NCBI RefSeq assembly: GCF_000468115.1
Contig: NZ_AVQI01000082.1
Span: 1 to 64,000, forward strand
Direction: 5' to 3'
Length of the DNA stretch: 64,000 nt
Origin: Treponema socranskii subsp. socranskii VPI DR56BR1116 = ATCC 35536
GTDB lineage: Bacteria > Spirochaetota > Spirochaetia > Treponematales > Treponemataceae
How positions within the stretch are numbered: the first letter of the stretch is position 1; each line of letters begins with the position of its first letter. The notes beneath the pieces were generated by a model, which saw only the letters and a list, made by a program, of their open reading frames with translations, made no database searches and was not told where the DNA came from. Positions 36,585 through 45,345 of the stretch are shown here, one piece after another. Position numbers and translations under genes: made by a program.

Positions 36585-38123
36585 GTGAACATACCGACGG
36601 CATCGATGCTGCGTAAAAAGAATATCGACATACCGCTTATCGTTTTTCCGTTTTTGACGGTTACGTTTTTGTGCTGCGTGTTTATCTTTTTTCCCGATGT
36701 TTCCAAACGTGTTATAGACGGAGCGCGTGCGTGGATAGGAAACACGCTCGGCATCTATTATCTCGCGTTCGGTATTGCGAGCGTCGTACTGACTTTGTTT
36801 TTTGCGTTTTCAAAAATCGGTACGATAAAACTCGGCGGTACGGCAAAGCCCGAATATTCGCTTTTTGCGTGGGGCTCGATGATCTTTACGAGTACGATGG
36901 CGGCGGATATTTTGTATTATTCGTTTATCGAGTGGGCGCTGTATGCGCAGGAAAAGCGTATCGGCGATTTGGGGAGTATGCAGGAATGGGCGTCGGTTTA
37001 TCCGCTGTTTCATTGGGGGCCGATTCCGTGGAGTTTTTATATCGTGCTTGCGATTGCGTTTGCATATATGATTTACGTAAAGGGGAGGACGCGTCAAAAA
37101 TTCAGCGAAGCGTGCCGCCCGCTTTTCGGCGATAAGATCGGCGGAGCGTGCGGGAGCCTTATCGATTTTATTGCGATTTTTTCGCTGCTTGCCGGAACGG
37201 CGACGACGTTTTCGCTTGCGACGCCGCTTTTGAGCGCCGCGGTAAGCAGCATCACCGGCATTCCCGATTCCGCACTGCTGTCCGTCGGTATGCTTATCTG
37301 CATCGCCGTGTTGTATACGATAGCGGTGCTCTTTTCGTTTAAAGGAATCATGTTGATGGCGAAGCTGTGCATCTATGTGTTTTTTGCCTTCCTTTTTTGG
37401 GTAGGCATATTCGGCGGCGAAACGCGTTATATTCTCGAAACGGGATTTACCGCGCTCGGAAATATGATTCACCATTTTATTCCGCTTGCCGTGTACACCG
37501 ATCCGCTCAGAAAAACAGGGTTTGTGCAAAATTGGACGGTGTTCTATTGGGCATACTGGATGGTATGGTGTGTCGCAACTCCGTTTTTTATCGCGACCGT
37601 CAGTAAAGGACGTACGGTGCGGAATGTCGTATTCGGCGTATATATTGCGGGGCTCGCGGGTACCTTTACTTCGTTCATCGTATTCGGCAATTACGGTCTC
37701 GCGCTCAAAATGCACGGAGTTTTCGACGCGGTGCAAAATCTCGCCCGTGGTATTCCGATGCCCTATGTCATCGTGTCGATTATCAAAACGCTGCCGTTTC
37801 CGACTTGTGCGCTTTTGCTGCTGATAGTGACGATTTTGATGTTTTATTCGACGACATTTGATTCGCTGACGATGGTCATTTCGATGTATTCATACCGGAC
37901 GATTTCGCAGGGGGAAGTGCCGCATAAAGCGATGCGTGCATTTTGGGCGATCGTATTTATCATCTTTCCCATCGGTTTGATTTTTTCGGAAAATTCCTTG
38001 CACGGCTTACAGTCGGTTTCGATTATCGCCGCTCTGCCCATTTCGATTGTAATGATTTTGATCGCAGTGTCGTTTATAAAAGACGTAACGAAAAAAATCG
38101 TGCCGACCGACGGAACGCCGTAA
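36585..38123 (+). CDS. BCCT family choline/betaine transporter
   Basis: A 512-residue transporter of the betaine/choline/carnitine family, with about 12 hydrophobic segments. The BCCT region near residues 300-330 reads VFYWAYWMVWCVATPFFIAT, the Trp-rich substrate-binding helix 8, and the N-terminal FFPDVSKRVIDGARAWI is typical. Starts at GTG 36585 behind AAGGAG, 22 bases after the kinase gene. The pairing of a BCCT importer with a LicA-like kinase points to choline capture. Residues that would tell choline from betaine were not assessed. Confidence 0.9.
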   Translation: MNIPTASMLRKKNIDIPLIVFPFLTVTFLCCVFIFFPDVSKRVIDGARAWIGNTLGIYYLAFGIASVVLTLFFAFSKIGTIKLGGTAKPEYSLFAWGSMIFTSTMAADILYYSFIEWALYAQEKRIGDLGSMQEWASVYPLFHWGPIPWSFYIVLAIAFAYMIYVKGRTRQKFSEACRPLFGDKIGGACGSLIDFIAIFSLLAGTATTFSLATPLLSAAVSSITGIPDSALLSVGMLICIAVLYTIAVLFSFKGIMLMAKLCIYVFFAFLFWVGIFGGETRYILETGFTALGNMIHHFIPLAVYTDPLRKTGFVQNWTVFYWAYWMVWCVATPFFIATVSKGRTVRNVVFGVYIAGLAGTFTSFIVFGNYGLALKMHGVFDAVQNLARGIPMPYVIVSIIKTLPFPTCALLLLIVTILMFYSTTFDSLTMVISMYSYRTISQGEVPHKAMRAFWAIVFIIFPIGLIFSENSLHGLQSVSIIAALPISIVMILIAVSFIKDVTKKIVPTDGTP

Positions 38124-38185
38124 AGCTGAGCGCAGGTGACGCGGTGGCGTATGGCCTACGATAAAATTTGTGCGAGAGGTGTTTT

Positions 38186-39010
38186 ATGAGTTTGATGGAT
38201 TATTTTGCAATTCATGTTGTTCCGAAACTGTACAGAGGAAAAGGAGCTTTCCATCCTTCTGAAACCGGGCAATTGACGGAAACGGTAAGCTGCGTAAGAG
38301 AATATGATGTCAATATCTTTTTTATCCGCAAGGGTAACACACTGATCGCAATAGATTCCGGGTACAAAAATCATCATGCTCTCTTGCCGGGGTGTAAAAA
38401 AATCGGAATCGATCCTAAAGCGGTTCAGGCGCTGTTTCTTACACATGCAGATCCGGATCATGCAGGCGGTTTGGATATTCGTTGTGAGAATTGTTTTATT
38501 AACGCTGAAATTTATCTCGGCGAAATTGAAGAAAATTATCTGACAAATACCGTATATCGTAAAAAAATCGGCCCGTTCGGATTAAAAAATTCCGTAAAAA
38601 TAAAAGACAATTATCACCTTCTTAAAGACGGCCAAACCGTTTCCGTCGGTGATTTGACAATTCAGCCGTTTTTAGTTCCCGGTCATACTCTCGGGCATTT
38701 AATGTATTTAATCGACAACGAACTGCTTTTTACGGGAGACTCCATTGCGCTGAATCAAGACGGCGGATGGTGTTTTTTTGATCTGTTCAACTGCAACAGT
38801 GAAATGAATATTGAATCCTTGAAAGCATTAAAGGAAAAACTGGATTTAAATAGAATTAAGTATGTATTTACTTCCCATAACGGATTTACGGATAAAGCGA
38901 AGGTTGTCTTTGCGCATGTCGACGTTATTCCGAAATGGAATGAAAAAGGATTTATATTTGATAAAACGGCCCCTTATGATTGTTTTGCCGATTTAAAAAA
39001 AATCGTTTGA
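38186..39010 (+). CDS. metallo-beta-lactamase-fold hydrolase
   Basis: A 274-residue MBL-fold enzyme. The zinc motif appears as FLTHADPDHAGGLD near 87 (HxDxDH variant of HxHxDH), followed by VPGHTLGH near 165, LLFTGDSIALN near 185 and a late FTSHNG. Substrate unknown. The start at 38186 has GAGAGGTG upstream. Clearly more AT-rich and with different codon use than the genes on both sides, a sign that it arrived separately. Last gene of the cluster; the promoter of the next gene overlaps its end. Confidence 0.85.
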   Translation: MSLMDYFAIHVVPKLYRGKGAFHPSETGQLTETVSCVREYDVNIFFIRKGNTLIAIDSGYKNHHALLPGCKKIGIDPKAVQALFLTHADPDHAGGLDIRCENCFINAEIYLGEIEENYLTNTVYRKKIGPFGLKNSVKIKDNYHLLKDGQTVSVGDLTIQPFLVPGHTLGHLMYLIDNELLFTGDSIALNQDGGWCFFDLFNCNSEMNIESLKALKEKLDLNRIKYVFTSHNGFTDKAKVVFAHVDVIPKWNEKGFIFDKTAPYDCFADLKKIV

Positions 39011-39035
39011 CAGCTCATATTTTTTACCGTATACT
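39007..39035 (+). promoter_or_regulatory. promoter of the UgpC-like ATPase gene
   Basis: TTGACA (39007-39012), a 17-base spacer and TATACT (39030-39035). It overlaps the stop codon of the preceding gene. Confidence 0.82.
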
Positions 39036-39069
39036 TATTCTTATAATATAACCCCAAGGGAGGCCTTTT

Positions 39070-40191
39070 ATGGCAAAAGTTGAACTGAAGGGTGTCGGAA
39101 AAGTATACGAAGGCATGACGCGTGCCGTCACCGACGCCAATATCACGGTCGAAGACAAAGAATTTTGCGTTTTCGTCGGCCCGTCCGGCTGCGGAAAATC
39201 GACGACGCTCCGCATGGTTGCGGGTCTTGAAGACATCACCGAAGGCAAGCTGTACATCGACGGCGTGGAGATGAACGATGTTCCGCCGAAAGACCGCGAC
39301 ATCGCTATGGTGTTCCAAAATTATGCGCTGTACCCGCACATGACGGTGTACGACAATATGGCTTTCGGTTTGAAGATCCGCAAAATGGACAAAGCGGAAA
39401 TCGACCGCCGCGTAAAAGATGCTGCAAAGCAGCTCGATTTGACGCAGTATTTGAACCGAAAACCGAAAGCGCTTTCCGGCGGTCAGCGCCAGCGCGTCGC
39501 AGTCGGCCGTGCAATCGTCCGCAATCCGAAAGTATTCCTCTTCGACGAACCGCTGTCGAACCTCGACGCGAAGCTCCGCGTTACGATGCGCTCCGAACTC
39601 GCTTCTTTACACCAGAGGCTGCAGGCGACGATGATCTACGTTACGCACGATCAGATCGAAGCTATGACGCTCGGTACGAAGATCGTCGTTATGAAAGACG
39701 GATTTATTCAGCAGATCGGCGCGCCGCTCTATCTGTATAATTCTCCGATCAACAAATTCGTTGCGGGATTTATCGGTACGCCGCCGATGAATTTTATGAC
39801 GGTTAAAGTCGCCGAAAAGGGCGGAAAGATCGTGTGTGACGAGGGTTCGTTTGAAATCGTTCCGACGGACGCGCAGGCGAAAGAGCTGAAAGCTTTCGTC
39901 GGCAAAGAAGTATCGTTCGGCATCCGCCCCGAAGACGTCGCGTTTTCTGAAAAGCCTGCCGCGTCGAACAATATGCAAATGAAGCTTACGAACAAAGAAC
40001 CGCTCGGCTCTGAAACGCACCTCTATGTCGTTACGAATAAGGGACAAAACCTTATCGTTAAAACGTCGGCAAGTGCGGACTTCCGTCTCGGCGATACGCT
40101 CAACTTCGTTCCGAATATGGAAAAGGCGAAATTCTTCTCTATGGAAGAAGGTGAGCCTAATATCTGCGATAAAGTCGAAAAGAAGTGGTAA
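39070..40191 (+). CDS. ugpC: carbohydrate ABC transporter ATPase (UgpC/MsmK type)
   Basis: A 373-residue ATPase for CUT1-type sugar importers. Walker A is GPSGCGKST near 38, signature LSGGQRQRVAVGRAI near 135, Walker B VFLFDEPLSNLDAKLR, and the H-loop YVTHDQIEAM; the C-terminal TOBE/OB region includes FGIRPEDVAF. It is encoded alone with its own strong promoter and terminator. Such MsmK-like ATPases often serve several importers; the importer at 43.1-46.2 kb lacks an ATPase gene, so this one is a likely partner (inference). AAGGGAGG precedes the ATG. Confidence 0.93.
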   Translation: MAKVELKGVGKVYEGMTRAVTDANITVEDKEFCVFVGPSGCGKSTTLRMVAGLEDITEGKLYIDGVEMNDVPPKDRDIAMVFQNYALYPHMTVYDNMAFGLKIRKMDKAEIDRRVKDAAKQLDLTQYLNRKPKALSGGQRQRVAVGRAIVRNPKVFLFDEPLSNLDAKLRVTMRSELASLHQRLQATMIYVTHDQIEAMTLGTKIVVMKDGFIQQIGAPLYLYNSPINKFVAGFIGTPPMNFMTVKVAEKGGKIVCDEGSFEIVPTDAQAKELKAFVGKEVSFGIRPEDVAFSEKPAASNNMQMKLTNKEPLGSETHLYVVTNKGQNLIVKTSASADFRLGDTLNFVPNMEKAKFFSMEEGEPNICDKVEKKW

Positions 40192-40210
40192 ACCGATTTA
40201 TCGGTTGCAA

Positions 40211-40239
40211 AACCGCCGCAGCGATGCGGCGGTTTTTTT
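40211..40239 (+). terminator. intrinsic terminator after ugpC
   Basis: CCGCCGCA and TGCGGCGG pair over a GCGA loop, with AA/TT extending the stem, then seven T. A textbook terminator. Confidence 0.93.
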
Positions 40240-40279
40240 ATCTCTACGCCGTTCGGATTGTTTATTTATAAGCACCCCA

Positions 40280-40308
40280 TTGACGGCTCATTCCGTTTTA
40301 TATAGAAT
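40280..40308 (+). promoter_or_regulatory. promoter of the outer-membrane protein gene
   Basis: TTGACG (40280-40285), a 17-base spacer and TAGAAT (40303-40308), 72 bases before the start codon. Confidence 0.7.
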
Positions 40309-40379
40309 TCGCAGATGATTCACGGCCATATCCGAAAGCGGAAGCCTTCGAATGTGTCCTTTGTATCGGGAGATATACT

Positions 40380-41762
40380 ATGAAAAAATTATGCATGATT
40401 TTTGCCGCAGCGGGTTTTATCGCCGCTTCGGTTCAAGCTCAAGTTCTTCAAAAAACGGGAGTTGAAAATACGGTGTGGACGGGATTCGGCGGACCGCTCG
40501 GCTCTCACAGAGCTAAATATTACGGCATTATCGATACGCTCCAAGCCCGCGTAGACGTCGGTATTTTTACGATCGACGGTATGATCAACTGGGGTGCGCT
40601 TGCGCGCTGGAACGACGGTAACAATACACTCGATAATTTTTCGCTCGAAAATACCGAACGTTCGGCGCTTTCGTACCACTACTACAACGGTGGAGAGGAT
40701 ACGAACAACGTGCACCGCATAGGAGCGCCCGCAGGTGTAACGTATAACAACGCCGCGAACGGACATTTGAACACGCGGTCGGATTCGTATTATATCAATT
40801 TTCTGATGCATCCGTTTAAAGGCTTCGATGCCGGTGTCGGCACAAAACTCAACTGGTCGGTCGGACCTGCTCCCGGCTACGGTAATTGGGTGTGGAAAGC
40901 CGATGCGCACATACGCGCCGGAGGTTTCAGTACGGCGTACGACGACCGGCATGGAGTGGCGCGCGGAGGCGACGATTGGAACGTGTGGAGCGGCTCGGCT
41001 CACCGTTATCGGTATACCCCCGATGCGCCCGGTTCCTACGATGTCGTCGGTTTCGTTCCCGTCGCAAACAAATACGCAAAGACGGCGATCGGTGCGCGCT
41101 ACCGCTATCGAGATCTGTTTCAAATAGGAGCTGCGATCCCGAGCGGTGCAAATACCGATGCTCCGATTATTAATTTCGGTTTCGAAGTACACCCCGTTGA
41201 TTTTTTGCGTGCGGCGTTTGCATACGAGGGACTGTTCCAACAGGACGGGAATCTGTATACCGGTGCATCGCTTGTGTTTACGAAAAAATTTTCCGTCGAT
41301 GCGTGGTTCGGCTGGGATTCTATCGATACGGACAAGCGCGAAACCGATATGGCGTGGACGACGGGAGCGGCGGTTACGATCGGTTTTCCGAAGGTCGATT
41401 TGACGCTGCGTCCCGAAGGCGGCATAAATTGGTTTGAAGATCGGAACTATACGCCTGCCGTTTATGCCGGCATCCTCGCGCGCTTTGCAATTTCCTCCAA
41501 GATGATTTTGAGCGGTTGGTCGTCGCTTGCTTGGGGGTCATACGATAAGCGATGGCACGATTCGGGCTATGCCGAATACGCGCACACGAAGGATTACAAC
41601 GGCGGCTTTATTTTCGATATCCGTCCCCAGTTTACGTTTTTGCTCACCCCTCGTCATTCGTTTACAGCAGACTTCGACTACGAAAACCGTACCGCTTTCG
41701 ACGGCAAAAACCGTTCGGCGTGGTCGTTCGGATTTTATTGGACGTATACGTACGGTGCATGA
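40380..41762 (+). CDS. outer-membrane beta-barrel protein
   Basis: A 460-residue protein with a signal peptide (KKLCMIFAAAGFIAASVQAQ) and a mature part made of alternating hydrophobic/polar strands rich in Gly, Tyr, Trp and Asn. The C-terminal strand is aromatic (SFGFYWTYTYG), as in outer-membrane barrels. I do not recognise a specific porin family; treponemes have lineage-specific ones. GGGAG precedes the ATG. It lies between the sugar ATPase gene and the sugar-acid operon and may serve as the outer-membrane pore for these substrates (inference). Confidence 0.72.
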   Translation: MKKLCMIFAAAGFIAASVQAQVLQKTGVENTVWTGFGGPLGSHRAKYYGIIDTLQARVDVGIFTIDGMINWGALARWNDGNNTLDNFSLENTERSALSYHYYNGGEDTNNVHRIGAPAGVTYNNAANGHLNTRSDSYYINFLMHPFKGFDAGVGTKLNWSVGPAPGYGNWVWKADAHIRAGGFSTAYDDRHGVARGGDDWNVWSGSAHRYRYTPDAPGSYDVVGFVPVANKYAKTAIGARYRYRDLFQIGAAIPSGANTDAPIINFGFEVHPVDFLRAAFAYEGLFQQDGNLYTGASLVFTKKFSVDAWFGWDSIDTDKRETDMAWTTGAAVTIGFPKVDLTLRPEGGINWFEDRNYTPAVYAGILARFAISSKMILSGWSSLAWGSYDKRWHDSGYAEYAHTKDYNGGFIFDIRPQFTFLLTPRHSFTADFDYENRTAFDGKNRSAWSFGFYWTYTYGA

Positions 41763-41786
41763 TTTGAAAAAATGCGGCGGTGCAGC

Positions 41787-42191
41787 CTACGCGATATCCG
41801 TTTTGTATTCGATGAGTTCGATTTCGACGCCGTTCGGATCCAAAAAGAGTCCGCTGTAGACGCCGTTTTTTTCGTCGTCGTGTACGGGAATATGAAACGG
41901 ATAGCCTGCCTGTGTGATGCGCTTTTCCCATCCCGATATGTCGGTGACTTCGAAAGCGCAGTGCCGATACGCACCCTTGTCGTTGAGTTTGCCCTTATGG
42001 TCTGCGACTTCGTAGAGGTATTGATTGAGCTCTATGCGCTGACCGCCGGGCACTCGAAAATACCTGAGGATGTGATCGCCGCAGTCTACCGTTTGCTCTC
42101 TTGTGAATCCCATAACATCCGCGTAAAACGACATCGTCCTTTCAAGGTTTTTTACGATGATCGTGATGTGATCGAGGCGCTTTATTTCCAC
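41787..42191 (-). CDS. VOC family (glyoxalase-like) protein
   Basis: A 134-residue metalloprotein of the vicinal-oxygen-chelate superfamily. Metal ligands are visible in two beta-alpha-beta-beta-beta modules: His in RLDHITIIV, Glu in QRIELNQY, His in AYRHCAFEV and Glu in GVEIELIEY. Related enzymes include glyoxalase I and ring-cleaving dioxygenases. Its gene overlaps the end of the GntR regulator gene by 10 bases, so it is co-regulated with the sugar-acid regulon and may handle an aldehyde by-product of that pathway (inference). Confidence 0.85.
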   Translation of the reverse strand: MEIKRLDHITIIVKNLERTMSFYADVMGFTREQTVDCGDHILRYFRVPGGQRIELNQYLYEVADHKGKLNDKGAYRHCAFEVTDISGWEKRITQAGYPFHIPVHDDEKNGVYSGLFLDPNGVEIELIEYKTDIA

Positions 42192-42916
42192 GGTTCTTTC
42201 TCCCGTTTTTTATTGATGACGGCGTCAATGTCCTCCCGCACTTTATGCAGGTGCCGGATCATCGCTTTTTGCGCCCCTCCTTTATTCCTCGAAGCGATCG
42301 CTTCCATGACGGCACCGTGTTCGGCGACGGTGTTGTCGGAATTCTTTTTTGCCGTGATCGACATCGTGCGATATTGTTTTAATTCTTTGAGCAGCAGTTC
42401 GCTTATCTGTTTCAGCAACACGTTGTGGCTCATCTTTAATATCTGCGAATGAAACTGTTCGTCGAGCGATACGAGGCGCGGAACGTCGTTCGTGGTATTC
42501 GCTTTGACAAACTGTTCATGGATGTCGGCGAGCTGTCGTATCTCTTTTTCCGTTCCCTTGATGCTCGCAAGCGATGCGGCGAGCGGATCTATGGCAAGGC
42601 GGACTTCTATAAAATCTTCCAGATTCGGTGCGCTTGAAATAAACCATTGCCGTATGGCTTCGTAGTTGTCGTTCGGTTTTTTGCTGCGGACGAAGGCGCC
42701 TTTTCCCGCTATCAGTTCGACATATCCCTGCGCTTGAAGCTGGTACAGAGCTTCTCGAACGGATGAGCGGCTGACGTACATCAGCTTACAGAGTTCCAAT
42801 TCGGCCGGAAGTTTTTTTCCGACCGGAAATTGTCCGTTTTCAACCGATTCTTTTATCGAATCGACAATTTGCGACGTAACGGAAATTCGCATAATCGGTT
42901 TCATATTGTCTGACAT
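42182..42916 (-). CDS. GntR family regulator, FadR type
   Basis: A 244-residue regulator. The N-terminal winged helix shows ELCKLMYVSRSSVREALYQL near residues 45-65, and an all-helical FCD ligand domain follows (VSLDEQFHSQILKMSHN, then VAEHGAVMEAIASRN). This class usually binds sugar acids or organic acids. It is divergent from the sugar-acid operon and should repress it through the TTGTCAGACAA sites. The start is 42916 or 42904; the operator overlaps the start region, consistent with autorepression. An in-frame TTG at 42946 would lie upstream of the predicted transcription start. Confidence 0.88.
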   Translation of the reverse strand: MSDNMKPIMRISVTSQIVDSIKESVENGQFPVGKKLPAELELCKLMYVSRSSVREALYQLQAQGYVELIAGKGAFVRSKKPNDNYEAIRQWFISSAPNLEDFIEVRLAIDPLAASLASIKGTEKEIRQLADIHEQFVKANTTNDVPRLVSLDEQFHSQILKMSHNVLLKQISELLLKELKQYRTMSITAKKNSDNTVAEHGAVMEAIASRNKGGAQKAMIRHLHKVREDIDAVINKKREKEPWK

Positions 42917-42946
42917 CAGACTATAATACATTTTTATATTTGTCAA
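42906..42946 (-). promoter_or_regulatory. gntR promoter with operator
   Basis: On the minus strand: TTGACA (42941-42946), 15-base spacer and TATAGT (42920-42925), then the operator TTGTCTGACAT (plus-strand reading, 42906-42916). The spacer is shorter than ideal. The operator half-sites match those at 43041. Confidence 0.7.
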
Positions 42947-43000
42947 TGAGACGATTCCCGTTTTTTGTGCGTTTTTTCGAAAATTTCACGTATTTTTTCC

Positions 43001-43051
43001 TTGACAATTTGAAAATACGGTGTAGAATATTATTGTAAGATTGTCAGACAA
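43001..43051 (+). promoter_or_regulatory. sugar-acid operon promoter with GntR operator
   Basis: TTGACA (43001-43006), 16-base spacer, TAGAAT (43023-43028), then the perfect palindrome TTGTCAGACAA (43041-43051) just downstream of the expected transcription start. Repression by the divergent FadR-type regulator is the natural reading. Confidence 0.82.
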
Positions 43052-43145
43052 GCGGTCAGTCATGCAAAAGTTTTTATAGGATGAGGATAAAAAGCGTCGT
43101 CTGAAATATCGCCGCCGCTTTTTATTTCGAGTTTTAGGAGGTAAT

Positions 43146-44393
43146 ATGAAAAAGATGCTGTTGCGGCTGTGGATCTTTATCACGGCGGGTACACTTGTTT
43201 TTGCGATGGGCGCAAACGATTCCGCTTCGTCGGGAGGAAAAACCGTGCGTTTCCGCTATTGGGCGGATACGACCGCATATTCGCAGCTGATGCAGGATAT
43301 CATCAAAAAATTCAATGCGGAAAACGGCAAGGGTATCACCGTCATCGGCGAAGAAGCTGCGTGGGACGGAGGTGCGTTTTCGGAGAACCTGTTCAATGCG
43401 GCTATGGGCGGCGGCGATATCGACTGTGCAACGTGGAAATTGACCGCGACGCCGCTTTTTGCGAACAATAATCTGCTGCTCGATTTGACGCCCTATGTCG
43501 ACAAGTGGGAAAAGAAAAACGATATCGACGCCAATATTTGGAATGTGATGAAGCAGGCAGGCGGCTCGAATAAAATCTATGTCATGCCGTGGAATATCCA
43601 AGTGCTCTACGTGTACTATAGGCCTTCGTATTTTAAGAGAGCCGGCATTTCCGTTCCGAAAACGTATGAGGAATTTTTGGACGCGGTAAAAAAATGTACG
43701 ATGGATACGAACGGCGACGGTAAAACGGATGTCTACGGTTTCGGTATGCGCGGCGGCAGAAACGGACATGAACCGTGGGGCAGCTTTATCCATGCGGCCG
43801 GCGGTAATTTTGCTAAGCTCGATTCGCCCCAAGCGATCAAAGGTATGCAGGATTTTATCAATCTGTATAAAAACGGCTATGTCCCGCCGACGGCGACGAG
43901 CGACGGTTTCAGCGAAATCATGGCAAATTTCAAGTCGGGATTGACGGCGATGACGATCCATCACACCGGTTCATCCGCCGATATGGTAAAGATATTCGGT
44001 GACGATGTATCCGCGTTTCCGTTCCCTTCAGGCAAGGGGCGCTGGACAAGCATGGGCGATACCGATACCGCTATTTTCAAATCGTGCAAAAATCCCGAAG
44101 CGGCGTTCGAATGGGTCGCATACCTCGCGGCGGGAGAAGGCGAGCGGATGTGGTGCGAAGGTACGGGAAATATTCCCGTCAGCAAAACCGTCGGCGCGCG
44201 CGAGTATTTCCAAAGCAATCGCTTTATGAAAGCTTCGCTTGACGGGCAGAGTTTCGCAGGCATCCTTCCGATCCGCGATACGACGACGGAATTCGTCACG
44301 ACGCTGTGGCCCAACACGGTTTCACAGGCCTTGACCGGAAAAATCTCGGCAAAGGAATGCATGGAAATACTCCAAAAGGGTTTGTATCGCTAG
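43146..44393 (+). CDS. extracellular solute-binding protein (CUT1 sugar ABC)
   Basis: A 415-residue binding protein of SBP family 1. A signal peptide of about 20 residues (KKMLLRLWIFITAGTLVFAM) has no lipobox Cys. The mature protein shows the classic FRYWADTTAYSQ start, LFNAAMGGGDIDCATWKLTA near 75, PWNIQVLYVYYRPSYFKRAG near 155 and TYEEFLDAVKKC. It should capture a sugar or sugar acid for the two permeases that follow. AGGAGG precedes the ATG. First gene of the long catabolic operon; a hairpin follows it. Confidence 0.92.
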   Translation: MKKMLLRLWIFITAGTLVFAMGANDSASSGGKTVRFRYWADTTAYSQLMQDIIKKFNAENGKGITVIGEEAAWDGGAFSENLFNAAMGGGDIDCATWKLTATPLFANNNLLLDLTPYVDKWEKKNDIDANIWNVMKQAGGSNKIYVMPWNIQVLYVYYRPSYFKRAGISVPKTYEEFLDAVKKCTMDTNGDGKTDVYGFGMRGGRNGHEPWGSFIHAAGGNFAKLDSPQAIKGMQDFINLYKNGYVPPTATSDGFSEIMANFKSGLTAMTIHHTGSSADMVKIFGDDVSAFPFPSGKGRWTSMGDTDTAIFKSCKNPEAAFEWVAYLAAGEGERMWCEGTGNIPVSKTVGAREYFQSNRFMKASLDGQSFAGILPIRDTTTEFVTTLWPNTVSQALTGKISAKECMEILQKGLYR

Positions 44394-44415
44394 TAATTTC
44401 CCGTTAACAAATTTT

Positions 44416-44448
44416 TTAGGACGGAAAGGAAATCGCTTTCCGCCCTAA
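44416..44448 (+). other. stem-loop after the binding-protein gene
   Basis: TTAGGACGGAAAG (44416-44428) pairs with CTTTCCGCCCTAA (44436-44448), one mismatch, seven-base loop. No T run, so it probably stabilises or processes the upstream mRNA rather than terminating. Confidence 0.72.
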
Positions 44449-44463
44449 GGCAGGATGCCGCTG

Positions 44464-45345
44464 ATGAAATATTTAGAAACGAAAAATAAATATGTTCCCT
44501 ATGCGCTCGTTGCGCCGGCGGTGCTCATCGTGCTGTTCGTCGTTTTTATTCCGGTGCTCAATGCCGTTTTGATGAGTTTTCAAAATTACGATTTACGCCG
44601 GCCGAAAGAAATCGGTTTTATCGGTATGAAAAACTATATCGATATGTGTGCCGATCCGTTGTTTTGGGGCGCGCTGTTTAGGACGATTGCGTGGGTCGGT
44701 TTCGGGGTCGGCTTTCAATTTTTATTCGGCTTTTGTTTGGCGCTTTTGCTCAACCGTTATTTTATAGGCCGCGGTTTTGTCCGTTCGATCAGTATGATTC
44801 CGTGGGTTACACCCGGTGTTCTTATCGGTTTAATGTGGCGTTGGATTTTTGACGGCAACCTCGGCGTATTGAACGATTTGCTTTTGCGGACGCATATAAT
44901 CCAGGAGAAGATTCCGTTTTTATCGCAGACGTCGACCGCCTTTCCGTGTGTAATCGTTACGATTATTTGGCAGGGTATTCCCTTTTTTGCGCTGATGATT
45001 CTTGCGGGGTTACAGCAAGTACCGGGTGAATTGTACGAAGCTGCCGAAATGGACGGAGCGAAAAAGGTACAGCAGCTGCTCCATGTTACGATTCCGTCAC
45101 TCAAAAATACGCTCAGCGTAACGCTGCTCTTGCGTATTATATGGGTGGCGAATTCCGTCGACGTGATCTTCAATATGACCGAGGGAGGTCCTGCGTATTC
45201 GACGCAGACGCTCAGCGTTTATATCTACAATAAAGGAAACGCGCTCAATCTCGGCTATGCATCGACGATGGCGATTTTGCTTGCGGTGCTGCTTTCATTG
45301 GTCGCCGTCCCCTATGTTCGTTCTACGTTTAAGGGAGAAAACTGA
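44464..45345 (+). CDS. sugar ABC permease, MalF-like
   Basis: A 293-residue inner-membrane permease with six hydrophobic helices. The EAA loop that docks on the ATPase reads ELYEAAEMDGAKKVQQLLHV near residue 195. The N-terminal PYALVAPAVLIVLFVVFIP is typical of the first CUT1 permease. Start 44464 is preferred (AGGCAGGA eight bases away); 44455 is possible. Its stop overlaps the next start. Confidence 0.92.
   Translation: MKYLETKNKYVPYALVAPAVLIVLFVVFIPVLNAVLMSFQNYDLRRPKEIGFIGMKNYIDMCADPLFWGALFRTIAWVGFGVGFQFLFGFCLALLLNRYFIGRGFVRSISMIPWVTPGVLIGLMWRWIFDGNLGVLNDLLLRTHIIQEKIPFLSQTSTAFPCVIVTIIWQGIPFFALMILAGLQQVPGELYEAAEMDGAKKVQQLLHVTIPSLKNTLSVTLLLRIIWVANSVDVIFNMTEGGPAYSTQTLSVYIYNKGNALNLGYASTMAILLAVLLSLVAVPYVRSTFKGEN

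Noticed and set aside
36810-37736. 308-codon open frame opposite the BCCT transporter
   Set aside because: Antisense shadow with Arg/Lys/His-rich low-complexity composition and no motif.
40389-41240. 283-codon open frame opposite the outer-membrane protein gene
   Set aside because: Antisense to a protein with a clear signal peptide and barrel pattern; no start signals.
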